Part shown: one piece after another, positions 45,674 to 53,797 of the stretch | How the letters are laid out: each line of letters begins with the position of its first letter | How positions within the stretch are numbered: position 1 is the stretch's first letter | Assembly (NCBI RefSeq): GCF_001894825.1 | Contig: NZ_BCWY01000037.1 | Coordinates: 1-64,000, forward strand | DNA: 64,000 nt | Source: Rhodococcus jostii NBRC 16295 | GTDB lineage: Bacteria; Actinomycetota; Actinomycetes; Mycobacteriales; Mycobacteriaceae | Reading direction: 5' to 3' | Translations under genes and position numbers: made by a program | Notes under the pieces: generated by a model | Seen by the model: only the letters and a program-made list of their open reading frames with translations | Databases searched by the model: none | Told to the model about the DNA's origin: nothing

Positions 45674-47386
45674 ATGAATCTCACGTACCACGAGCCGCGG
45701 AAAACCCAGCAGAGCATGCGCGTCGCCGACTACATCGTCGCGGCACTGGCCGCCGAGGGTGTTGCCCACGTCTTCGGGGTGGGCGGCGCGAACATCGAGG
45801 ACCTGTACGACGCACTGCACCGCTCCCGCGATGTCGAGGGTGTCGTCGCCAAGCACGAGTTCTCGGCGACGACGATGGCCGACGGGTATGCCCGGACATC
45901 GAACCGAATCGGCGTCGTCGCGGCGACGTCGGGCGGGGGAGCACTCAATCTGGTTGCCGGACTCGGGGAGGCCTTCGCTTCGCGGGTGCCGCTTCTCGCC
46001 CTGATCGGGCAACCGCCGACGACGCTCGAAGGGGTGGGCGCGTTTCAGGACACGAGTGGGCTGGCGGGGTCGATCGATGCCGCCCGGTTGTTCCGCGAGG
46101 TGTCGCTGTACTGTGCACGCGTCGAGTCGCCACTCGACATCGACCGTCACCTCGCCGAGGCGCTCGCAGCTGCGCGACGTGGCGGACCGGCAGTATTGCT
46201 GCTGCCGAAGAACATTCAGCAAGCGATCGGCGAATTCCCGGGACCGACGCGGACCGTGTCGACGGCGCCGCGGTCTGCCGCGTCGGATGTCACGCGGCTC
46301 GCCGAAGCGCTGCGCGACGACTACGGCCGGATCACGGTGATCGCCGGCGACGAGGTCGCGCGGGCAGGGGCGCGCACCGAACTCGCCGAACTCGCGCACA
46401 CCCTCGGGGCGCGGGTGGCGGTCACCCCCGACGCGAAGGACGTGCTCGATCCAGCGGCGCCGGGGCGGCTCGGGGTCACCGGTGCGATGGGAAACCCGGA
46501 TGTGATCGACGCGCTGCACGATTCCGACGTCTGCCTGCTCGTCGGCACGCGACTGCCGGTGATGGCACGGGGTGGGCTCGACACCGTGCTGGAGAAGACG
46601 CTGGTGTACAGCGTCGGGTCGGCGCAACCGTATCTGCAGACGCACCACGTACCGACGCGGGATCTGCGGGCGACGCTGCGCCGGCTCGTCACCGAGATCG
46701 GGCCGGCGGCCTCGCCGGTACCCGTCGCGGACAGCGATCCGACGTCGATCGACATACCACCGTCGGGCGCGTCGGGCCTGCGCTACACGGACGCGGTGAA
46801 GGCGCTCGCCGCGGCGCTGCCCGACGGCGCCGACGTATTCGCGGATGCAGGCAACACGGGTGCCGCTGTGGTGCATCATCTACCGGTCCGGCGCGGCGGC
46901 CGGTTCGTCGTCGCGCTGGGAATGGGCGGGATGGGATACACGTTCGGCGCGGCGATCGGTTCCGCGTTCTCCCGCGGCCGCCGCACCTTCGTGATCGCCG
47001 GTGACGGCGCGTTCTACGCGCACGGTCTCGAGATCCACACCGCGGTCGAGTACGACGTACCCGTCACGTTCGTCGTGTTCAACAACAATGCCCACGCGAT
47101 GTGCCTGACGCGCGAGCAGGTGTACTACGAGGGCACGTACACATACAGCCGGTTCCGTCCCGCCCGCATTGCGGCGGGTGTCGGCGCACTGTTTCCCGGA
47201 CTGCCGTCCCACACGGTCGACACGCACGCCGCCCTGGCCCACGCCCTGCGGGCCACGGTCGAGTCGGTGGGGCCCGCTGTCATCGAAGTCGCCTGCGACG
47301 CCGACGAGTTACCGCCGTTCCTGCCGTTCCTGCCCGCACGAGGCACCACCGAGAGAACCGAAAATCGAGAAGGAGCACGCCGATGA
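45674..47386 (+). CDS. Thiamine-diphosphate-dependent enzyme, acetolactate-synthase-like
   Basis: A 570-residue three-domain ThDP enzyme. The N-terminal domain has the catalytic Glu62 in VVAKHEFSATTMADGYART and IGQPPTTLEGVGAFQDTSGL. The middle domain runs from about residue 195 to 330. The C-terminal cofactor motif is FVIAGDGAFYAHGLEIHTAV followed by VFNNNAHAM, the GDG-x-NN pattern that binds Mg-ThDP. The family decarboxylates a 2-oxo acid and may join the carbanion to a second carbonyl. The sequence does not match biosynthetic IlvB closely, and no regulatory subunit is present. First gene of a four-gene operon under a SigL-type promoter. Its stop overlaps the next ATG. Substrate unknown. Confidence 0.87.
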   Translation: MNLTYHEPRKTQQSMRVADYIVAALAAEGVAHVFGVGGANIEDLYDALHRSRDVEGVVAKHEFSATTMADGYARTSNRIGVVAATSGGGALNLVAGLGEAFASRVPLLALIGQPPTTLEGVGAFQDTSGLAGSIDAARLFREVSLYCARVESPLDIDRHLAEALAAARRGGPAVLLLPKNIQQAIGEFPGPTRTVSTAPRSAASDVTRLAEALRDDYGRITVIAGDEVARAGARTELAELAHTLGARVAVTPDAKDVLDPAAPGRLGVTGAMGNPDVIDALHDSDVCLLVGTRLPVMARGGLDTVLEKTLVYSVGSAQPYLQTHHVPTRDLRATLRRLVTEIGPAASPVPVADSDPTSIDIPPSGASGLRYTDAVKALAAALPDGADVFADAGNTGAAVVHHLPVRRGGRFVVALGMGGMGYTFGAAIGSAFSRGRRTFVIAGDGAFYAHGLEIHTAVEYDVPVTFVVFNNNAHAMCLTREQVYYEGTYTYSRFRPARIAAGVGALFPGLPSHTVDTHAALAHALRATVESVGPAVIEVACDADELPPFLPFLPARGTTERTENREGARR

Positions 47387-48042
47387 CCGCCCACGAGATC
47401 GCAGCCCTGCCCGACCTTCCCGCCGACCTGCCCGGCCTCGTCCGTATCGAGACCTCCGACCGTCAGGCCACGACGCCGATCATCATGGACATGCTCAGGT
47501 CGGTGTACCCCCACGACCAGGTGTTCGGAAAATACTGCACCGTCAACGAATACATCGACTGCCCACCCGACGAGGTGTTCCGCTACCTCTCGGACACCCG
47601 GAGCCTGGAGGAGTGGACGTACAGCCTGCGGGGATTCACCCCCACCGACGACCCCGGACTGTGGCTCGCGTACGACCGCCTCGGCGACACGACCGAGATC
47701 TACACGCGCACCGTGGCTCACGCCGACGCGAGGACGGTCGACTATCACTGCGCCTGGGACCAGGGAAAGCACCTGTGGATGGTGTACGTGATGCGGGTGA
47801 TGGACGCACGCACGGTGCTGGACGTCGAGGGATCGGTGGTGCTGTGGACGAACTGCCGCCACCCGTTCTACGACGAGAATCCGTACCCCGAGACCGCGCC
47901 GACGGACCGGGTGCCGTGGGTGGGTGACTTCTGGGACATGTTCGCCGCCGGACACCGACTCGAGATGAGCAACCTCAAGGCCATCTGCGAGTACCGGTGG
48001 GCGAACGATCTGCCCGTGACCCCGAACTGGATGAGTGAGTGA
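47383..48042 (+). CDS. SRPBCC-like protein of the biosynthetic operon
   Basis: A 219-residue soluble protein. The central part, VNEYIDCPPDEVFRYLSDTR then SLEEWTYSLRGFTPTDDPG, has the look of the START/Bet v1 (SRPBCC) helix-grip fold, which encloses a hydrophobic ligand. TNCRHPFYDENPYPETAPTD near residue 165 is distinctive. The first 50 residues are an extra N-terminal extension. AGAAGGAG precedes the ATG, which overlaps the ThDP enzyme stop. In polyketide-type pathways such proteins act as cyclases, aromatases or lyases; here the reaction is not known. Four bases separate it from the KASIII gene. Confidence 0.78.
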   Translation: MTAHEIAALPDLPADLPGLVRIETSDRQATTPIIMDMLRSVYPHDQVFGKYCTVNEYIDCPPDEVFRYLSDTRSLEEWTYSLRGFTPTDDPGLWLAYDRLGDTTEIYTRTVAHADARTVDYHCAWDQGKHLWMVYVMRVMDARTVLDVEGSVVLWTNCRHPFYDENPYPETAPTDRVPWVGDFWDMFAAGHRLEMSNLKAICEYRWANDLPVTPNWMSE

Positions 48043-48045
48043 GAC

Positions 48046-49068
48046 ATGGACACCGTCAGCCTGATCGACATCGCCGGCTATCTGCCCGAGAACAGGGTGG
48101 GAGCAGACTATTTCGCCCAATTCGCCACGTCCGACCGGTTGGCCGCGAACATCATGTTCCGGGCGCCGAACTTCCGCCACCACATCGCGAGCGACGAAAA
48201 CGCCGTCGACATGGCGGAACGCGCGGTCGCCCCGCTGATCGAGCGGAACGGTTCCGAGCTGATCGCCAACGTGGACATCCTCGTCACGCACACCCAGCTG
48301 CCGGACGTCCCGATCCTGGGCACCGGCGGTGACCTGGCGCGCAGGATGGGCATCACCCCGGACTGGGTGGTGGACCTGCACAACGGCGGCTGCGCGTCGT
48401 TCGTGTACATGATCAGACTGGCGCGTCAGATCATGCAGACCAGTGATGCGTCGACCGCCCTGATCGTGTCGGTGCAGAACAGCGCGGGCCAGATCTTCAC
48501 GCAATCGGACGTGCGCACGCTGGCGCAGTCGGCGGTTCCGGGGGACGGGGCCGGCGCATGCCTGCTCGTGAAGTCGGAGGTGGCGCCCGTGCTCGGGCTG
48601 GAGTGCCGGACCTACCCCGAGTTCGCCGGGGACATGACCGCCGCGGTGGATCCGCCCCGCAAGTACTGGGAGACCGGAACCGGGCAACTGCACATCGGAT
48701 TCACCGAATCGAAGATCGCGAAGGTCTTCGCCCGCGGGAACCGTCTCGTCCCCGAGGTGGCGATGGCGGTGTGCAAGCAGATCGGTATCACCCCGGGCGA
48801 GATCGACACACTGGTGACCAACCAGCCCAACCGGTTGTTCCTCCGCAACTGGCGTGACGCGCTGGAACTCCCGGTGGAACGACACCCCGACACCTTCGAC
48901 GAATGCGGGAATCTGTTCGGCGCCGCGATACCCGTCACACTCGACATCGAGAACCGGGCCGGCCGGATCCCCAACGGATCGCTGGTGATGATGTCCGCGT
49001 TCGCGCACGCGGGCGACTTCGCCGGGGCCGGGGCGGTCCGATGGGGCGCAGCCCCGGTGGGGGTGTGA
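48046..49068 (+). CDS. Ketoacyl-ACP synthase III-like protein with altered catalytic His
   Basis: A 340-residue thiolase-fold enzyme. ITPDWVVDLHNGGCASFVYM holds the nucleophile Cys116. GDGAGACLLVKSE follows near residue 167. The region that normally reads PHQAN, with the catalytic His, is TNQPNRLF here, so Asn259 replaces the His. The second active-site Asn is kept (Asn289 in DECGNLFGAAIP). Loss of His usually means that decarboxylative condensation is lost and the enzyme may transfer acyl groups or join other nucleophiles. It is not a housekeeping FabH. Two bases separate it from the aminotransferase gene. Confidence 0.85.
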   Translation: MDTVSLIDIAGYLPENRVGADYFAQFATSDRLAANIMFRAPNFRHHIASDENAVDMAERAVAPLIERNGSELIANVDILVTHTQLPDVPILGTGGDLARRMGITPDWVVDLHNGGCASFVYMIRLARQIMQTSDASTALIVSVQNSAGQIFTQSDVRTLAQSAVPGDGAGACLLVKSEVAPVLGLECRTYPEFAGDMTAAVDPPRKYWETGTGQLHIGFTESKIAKVFARGNRLVPEVAMAVCKQIGITPGEIDTLVTNQPNRLFLRNWRDALELPVERHPDTFDECGNLFGAAIPVTLDIENRAGRIPNGSLVMMSAFAHAGDFAGAGAVRWGAAPVGV

Positions 49069-49069
49069 G

Positions 49070-50119
49070 ATGACCGCGCCGACCATCGCCGGACCGGCGG
49101 TGCGATTCGATCTCGCGCTGAGCGAAAATCCCTTCGCTCCACTCCCGTCCGTGCTGTCCGCGCTCGACGACGTGATGCGCCGGGCGCACCGATACCCGGA
49201 GTTCCTCCCCGACCGGCTGATCGAGGTCATCGCGAATCACGAAGCGCTCGAACAGGATCAGGTGGTGGTGGGGGCAGGAGCCACCGGCGTCGGCCTGCAG
49301 ATCATGCAGTCCGTCGCCGGGCCGGGGGAGCGGATCGTGTACTCCGCTCCGACGTTCGACGGGTACCCGATCATGGCCGGAATCGCGTCGCTCGACGTGG
49401 TGCCGGTGCCGATTCTCCCCGACGGCGAGCAGGATCTGGCGGCGATGGCGGCCGCGATCGACGGCCGCACCCGACTTGTCGTCGTGTGCCGTCCGCACAA
49501 CCCCACCGGAACGCTCGTCGGCGCCGCCGAATTGCAGGCTTTCCTCCGCCGAGTCCCGGAGCGGGTGATCGTGATCCTCGACGAGGCCTACGTGGAATTC
49601 GTCGACCGCGGGCTGGTCCTGGACGCACACCGCATCATCGCCGAACACCCGAATGTCGTGTTCCTGCGGACGTTCTCCAAGGCGTACGGGCTGGCGGGCC
49701 TGCGCATCGGATTCGGCTTCGCGAGTGCGCGACTGGCGCACCGGATTCGAAGGCTGCAACTCCCGTTCGGGATGGGCAGCGCCGCCGTGGCCGCCGTCGC
49801 CGCGTCCTATGCTGCGGAACACGAACTCCGCGCCCGCGTGGCCGCCATCGTCTCCGAACGAGAGGAACTGTGGCGCACCGTGAGGGCAGCGGGGATTCCG
49901 GCCCCGCGCAGTCACGCGAACTTCCTGTACCTCCCCGGTACGGGCATGGGCGACGCACTGGCCCGCGCCGGGATTCACGCGCGCACCTATCCCCACGGGG
50001 ACGCGCGGATCGCGGTCGGGAACCCGGACGCCGGACGTGCGGTGGTCGACGCGCTCAGGCCGACAGCGCGCGGGACCTCTGCAGCTCGGCCCGGGTGTGG
50101 GAGTACCGGTCGAGCATGA
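49070..50119 (+). CDS. PLP-dependent aminotransferase, class I/II (HisC-like)
   Basis: A 349-residue fold-type I aminotransferase. FDLALSENPFAPLPSVLSAL opens the protein in HisC style. VVCRPHNPTGTLVG near residue 145 and VIVILDEAYVEFVD near 167 hold the cofactor Asp and Tyr. The Schiff-base Lys is in VFLRTFSKAYGLAGLRIGFG near residue 203. HisC-like enzymes outside the his operon often serve secondary metabolism; as last gene of this operon it probably aminates the ketone made by the earlier enzymes. The 3' end overlaps the converging sirohydrochlorin chelatase by 65 bases, so the last 20 residues are unlike the family. Confidence 0.88.
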   Translation: MTAPTIAGPAVRFDLALSENPFAPLPSVLSALDDVMRRAHRYPEFLPDRLIEVIANHEALEQDQVVVGAGATGVGLQIMQSVAGPGERIVYSAPTFDGYPIMAGIASLDVVPVPILPDGEQDLAAMAAAIDGRTRLVVVCRPHNPTGTLVGAAELQAFLRRVPERVIVILDEAYVEFVDRGLVLDAHRIIAEHPNVVFLRTFSKAYGLAGLRIGFGFASARLAHRIRRLQLPFGMGSAAVAAVAASYAAEHELRARVAAIVSEREELWRTVRAAGIPAPRSHANFLYLPGTGMGDALARAGIHARTYPHGDARIAVGNPDAGRAVVDALRPTARGTSAARPGCGSTGRA

Positions 50120-50810
50120 CGTCGAGCAGCCGCGGGTGCGGGCCGATGGTGGCGGCGTAGGTGATGCCCTGCCCGCAGGATTCTGCGGCGCGGCTCAACC
50201 GGTCGGTGAGCAGTCCGGGCGCGAGGAACCACGGTGCGATCACGATGCGCTCCGCGCCCCCCTGGCGAAGGGTCGAGATCGCCTGCTGGACCGTCGGTTC
50301 GGCCGCCGTGGCGAAACAGGTGACGCCACCCGACCAACGGGTGCCCGCGACGACGGACTCGGCCAGTGCGCGGGTTCGGTCGTTCGCGGACGGGTCGGAC
50401 GAGCCGACTGCGGCGAGAACCACCCCGAGACCGGATTCGCCGGTGGAACCACCGGCCTCACCGATCCGCTCGCGGACGGCGTCGACCAGGCGCGCGTCGT
50501 GCCCGAGGACGTCGGCCTGCCGGACGTGGAGTTGGGGATGACGGAGCCGCGCGGCGTCGAGGAGAGCCGGAAGGTCGACGCGGGCGTGGAACGCACTGCC
50601 CAGCAGCATCGGCACGACCACCGCCGCGGCGTGACCTTCGGCGGCGACCGCGTCGATCACCTGGTCGACGGACGGCGCGTTGAGGTCGAGGAAGCACAGC
50701 CGTACGTCGAGATCGGGTCGCCGGACGCGGAGCGCCGACACGGCAGCCGCCACCACCCGCGCGCTGCGGGGGTCGCGACTGCCGTGGGCTACAGCGATCA
50801 GCGGGGTCAT
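50055..50810 (-). CDS. Sirohydrochlorin chelatase (CbiX/SirB-like)
   Basis: Inserts ferrous iron (or cobalt) into sirohydrochlorin; the iron product is siroheme, the cofactor of the sulfite reductase encoded at the head of this operon. Two chelatase half-domains are visible in 251 residues: TPLIAVAHGSRDPRSARVVA with VVPMLLGSAFHARVDLPALL, and later GGAERIVIAPWFLAPGLLTD. The ATG at 50810 lies four bases after the cysN stop. An equivalent chelatase gene lies by the sulfate genes of mycobacteria. Iron rather than cobalt is inferred from operon context. Confidence 0.87.
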   Translation of the reverse strand: MTPLIAVAHGSRDPRSARVVAAAVSALRVRRPDLDVRLCFLDLNAPSVDQVIDAVAAEGHAAAVVVPMLLGSAFHARVDLPALLDAARLRHPQLHVRQADVLGHDARLVDAVRERIGEAGGSTGESGLGVVLAAVGSSDPSANDRTRALAESVVAGTRWSGGVTCFATAAEPTVQQAISTLRQGGAERIVIAPWFLAPGLLTDRLSRAAESCGQGITYAATIGPHPRLLDVMLDRYSHTRAELQRSRALSA

Positions 50811-50814
50811 CGCA

Positions 50815-52101
50815 CTAGACGCGCTCGCCGAGCTCCACCGCTGCGATGGCATCTCCGACGAGCCCGGCCGCGAGCGTGTTGCCGCCGGCCGGATCGATCA
50901 GCAGGAAGCTGCCGGTGTGGCGGTTCACGGTGTAGTCGTCCGCCACGATCGGCTCGGCGACACGCACCGAGATCTTGCCGATCTCGTTGAGTTCCAACGA
51001 CTCCGGGGTGGGCTCCGACGTGAGGTCCTGCTCGTTGAACCGCTCGACGAGCGTTCCGACGATGGCCTGCGTGGTGCGGGTGCCGTGCTTGAGAAGCAGG
51101 CGGGCACCGGGACGCAGCGGCTTCTCGGCCAGCCAGCAGACGGTGGCGTCGAACTCACCGAGCGGCTCGGGCGCGTCCGCGGGAGAGGCGATCACGTCAC
51201 CGCGGGAGACGTCGACGTCGTCGGCCAGCACGAGGGTGACGCTCCGGCCGGCGTGGGCGCTGTCGAGTTCGCCGTCCGCGGTGTCGATCCGGGTAACCGT
51301 GGTGCGGACACCGGAAGGCAGGATCACGACCTCGTCGCCCGGTGCCACCTCACCGGCGGCGACCTGTCCCGCGTACCCACGGTAGTCCGGGAACTCCGCC
51401 GTGCGAGGCCGGATCACGTACTGCACGGGGAAACGGAGACCCACCCGGTGCGGTTCGGCGTCCACCGGGATCGACTCGAGGTGCTCGATCAGGGTGGGGC
51501 CGTCGTAGTACGGGGTGTTCTCGGAGCGGACGGCCACGTTGTCGCCGTGCAGCGCGGAGACGGGGATCTCCACGACGTCCTCGGACGCCCACCCCAGCGA
51601 AGTGGTCAGGGCGTTGAACTCCCCGGAGATGTCCGCGAACACCTGGGCGGGGTTCTCGACCAGGTCGATCTTGTTGACCGCGAGCACCAGCTTCGGCACG
51701 CCGAGCAGCGCGAGCACGGCGGCGTGCTTGCGGGTCTGCGAGATGACGCCCTTGCGCGCGTCGACCAGCAAAATCACCAACTGTGCGGTGGAGGCGCCGG
51801 AGACGGTGTTGCGGGTGTACTGCACGTGGCCGGGGGTGTCCGCGAGCACGAAGGTGCGGTTGGGCGTCGCGAAGTAGCGGTACGCCACGTCGATGGTGAT
51901 GCCCTGCTCACGCTCCGCGCGCAGGCCGTCGACGAGCAGGGACAGGTCAGGGGTGGACAGGCCCTTGTCGACCGACGCGCGGGTGACGGCGTCGATCTGG
52001 TCTGCGAGAACCGATTTCGTGTCGTACAGCAGACGGCCGACGAGGGTCGACTTGCCGTCGTCCACACTGCCCGCGGTGGCAAGCCTCAGAAGGTCGCTCA
52101 T
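50815..52101 (-). CDS. cysN: Sulfate adenylyltransferase subunit 1, reduction-linked copy
   Basis: A 428-residue GTPase subunit that drives ATP sulfurylase. G1 is ATAGSVDDGKSTLVGRLLYD, the switch RAEREQGITIDVAYRYF, G3 ADTPGHVQYTRNTVSGAS and G4 AVNKIDLVENPAQVF. The EF-Tu-like second and third domains follow. Unlike the paralogue at 38886-40769 it has no APS kinase domain, in keeping with the neighbouring CysH, which reduces APS directly. Two bases separate it from cysD. Confidence 0.95.
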   Translation of the reverse strand: MSDLLRLATAGSVDDGKSTLVGRLLYDTKSVLADQIDAVTRASVDKGLSTPDLSLLVDGLRAEREQGITIDVAYRYFATPNRTFVLADTPGHVQYTRNTVSGASTAQLVILLVDARKGVISQTRKHAAVLALLGVPKLVLAVNKIDLVENPAQVFADISGEFNALTTSLGWASEDVVEIPVSALHGDNVAVRSENTPYYDGPTLIEHLESIPVDAEPHRVGLRFPVQYVIRPRTAEFPDYRGYAGQVAAGEVAPGDEVVILPSGVRTTVTRIDTADGELDSAHAGRSVTLVLADDVDVSRGDVIASPADAPEPLGEFDATVCWLAEKPLRPGARLLLKHGTRTTQAIVGTLVERFNEQDLTSEPTPESLELNEIGKISVRVAEPIVADDYTVNRHTGSFLLIDPAGGNTLAAGLVGDAIAAVELGERV

Positions 52102-52103
52102 GA

Positions 52104-53057
52104 TCAGAAATAGCCCTCTCGCTTGCGGTCTTCCATGGCCGCTTCGGAAACTCGGTCGTCGCCGCGGGTCGCGCCGCGCTCGGTCAGCCGGGACGCTGCG
52201 ACCTCGGCGAGGATCGCCTCGTTGTCGCCGGCCTCGGAAAGAACTGCGCCGGTGGTCGACCCGTCGCCGACGGTGCGGTACCGCACCGACAGCCTCTGCA
52301 GGTCTTCACCCTCGGACGGTCCGCCCCACACGCCGGGGGTCATCCACATGCCGTCGCGCTGGTACACGTCGCGCTGGTGCGCGTAGTAGATGCTGGCCAG
52401 TTCGACGTCGTCACGGGCGATGTACCGCCAGATGTCGAGTTCGGTGAAGTTGCTGAGCGGGAAGACGCGGACCTGCTCACCGGGGGAGTGCTTGCCGTTG
52501 TACAGGTTCCACAGTTCGGGGCGCTGCTTCTTCGGGTCCCACTGGCCGAACGAGTTGCGGAGCGAGAAGATGCGCTCCTTGGCCCGGGCACGTTCCTCGT
52601 CGCGGCGTGCGCCACCGAAGACGGCGTCGAAACGGTTCTCGGCGATCGCGTCGAGCAGCGGAACGGTCTGGAGCGGGTTCCGGATCCCGTCGGGACGCTC
52701 GGTGAGCCGGCCGTCGGCCAGGTAGTCCTCGACCTTCGCCACGTGCAGGCGCAGATTGTACTTGGACACGACGTGGTCGCGGAAGTCGAGGACTTCCTGC
52801 AGGTTGTGGCCGGTGTCGACGTGCAGCAGCGCGAACGGCAGCGGAGCGGGCCAGAACGCCTTGATCGCCAGGTGCAGCAGCACCGTGGAGTCCTTGCCGC
52901 CGGAGAACAGGATCACCGGGCGCTCGAACTCGCCCGCGACCTCACGGAAGATGTGGATGGCTTCCGACTCGAGGGCCTCGAGCGTGTCGAACTGCGACCC
53001 GTCCAACTGCGGCCGGACCGCGGACTCGGTGAGGGGAGTGGAGATGTCGATGGTCAT
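52104..53057 (-). CDS. cysD: Sulfate adenylyltransferase subunit 2, reduction-linked copy
   Basis: A 317-residue PP-loop subunit that activates sulfate to APS. The PP-loop is RPVILFSGGKDSTVLLHLAI, followed by HVDTGHNLQEVLDFRDHVVS, VFGGARRDEERARAKERIFS and VRVFPLSNFTELDIWRYIA, ending MEDRKREGYF. A short insert, GMWMTPGVWGGPSEGEDLQR, is absent from the other CysD. The ATG overlaps the cysH stop (ATGA), giving translational coupling through sir, cysH and cysD. Confidence 0.96.
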   Translation of the reverse strand: MTIDISTPLTESAVRPQLDGSQFDTLEALESEAIHIFREVAGEFERPVILFSGGKDSTVLLHLAIKAFWPAPLPFALLHVDTGHNLQEVLDFRDHVVSKYNLRLHVAKVEDYLADGRLTERPDGIRNPLQTVPLLDAIAENRFDAVFGGARRDEERARAKERIFSLRNSFGQWDPKKQRPELWNLYNGKHSPGEQVRVFPLSNFTELDIWRYIARDDVELASIYYAHQRDVYQRDGMWMTPGVWGGPSEGEDLQRLSVRYRTVGDGSTTGAVLSEAGDNEAILAEVAASRLTERGATRGDDRVSEAAMEDRKREGYF

Positions 53058-53797
53058 GAGGCGTGCAACCCGCATTCTGTCTTGGCCTGACCGGCCCAGC
53101 GTCCGCTGCGCGGATCGCTGCCGGGGGCTGGCTTGCTGGTGCACGGAGCGCACCCGATGGACGGATAGCCCTCGTCGACGAGCGGATTCACCAGAATCGA
53201 GTGCTCGTCGATGTAGGCCTGCATGTCTTCGTCGGACCACGTCGCGATCGGATTGATCTTCACCAGACCGAAGGCGTCGTCGAACGAGATCAGTGGGGCG
53301 TTGGCGCGCGTGGGAGCCTCGACCCGCCGGATACCGGTGACCCAGGCCTTGTAGCCGGAGAGGGTCTTCTTCAGCGGGGCGACCTTCCGGAGCGCGCAGC
53401 ACCGGTTGGGTTCGCGGGCGAACAGGTCCTTGCCCTCCGCCGCGTCCTGTTCTGCGACGCTCGCCTCGGCGCGCGCGTTGATGACGTTGACGCCGTACAC
53501 CTGCTCGACGGCGTCACGGGTGCCGATGGTCTCCGCGAAGTGGTAGCCGGTGTCGAGGAACAGCACGTCCACGCCGGGATGAACCTGGGCGGCGAGGTGG
53601 ACCAGAACGCCGTCCTGCATATTCGAGGCGACGATGTAGCTGTTCCGATACCCCGTCGCTTCGCTCGCCCCGGCCCCGAACGTGTCTTCCGTCCACTGCA
53701 GCAATTCCCGCGCGGACGCACCCTCGAGACTCGACGCCCCCTTCACGGCGAGTTCCCTCAGGTCGTCCTCGGTGACGCTGGAAAGGTCGACGCTCAT
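53054..53797 (-). CDS. cysH: APS reductase, [4Fe-4S] type
   Basis: Reduces adenylyl sulfate to sulfite with thioredoxin. The 247-residue protein has the four iron-sulfur cysteines of the APS-using class: the adjacent pair in EPNRCCALRKVAPLKK and the C-x2-C in GYPSIGCAPCTSKP. The thiol that attacks APS is in the C-terminal KTECGLHAS. These features separate it from PAPS reductases, which lack the cluster. It overlaps both sir and cysD by four bases. Confidence 0.96.
   Translation of the reverse strand: MSVDLSSVTEDDLRELAVKGASSLEGASARELLQWTEDTFGAGASEATGYRNSYIVASNMQDGVLVHLAAQVHPGVDVLFLDTGYHFAETIGTRDAVEQVYGVNVINARAEASVAEQDAAEGKDLFAREPNRCCALRKVAPLKKTLSGYKAWVTGIRRVEAPTRANAPLISFDDAFGLVKINPIATWSDEDMQAYIDEHSILVNPLVDEGYPSIGCAPCTSKPAPGSDPRSGRWAGQAKTECGLHAS

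Noticed and set aside
47125-49230. A 701-codon open frame on the minus strand
   Set aside because: Antisense to the SRPBCC and KASIII genes and without any recognisable motif.
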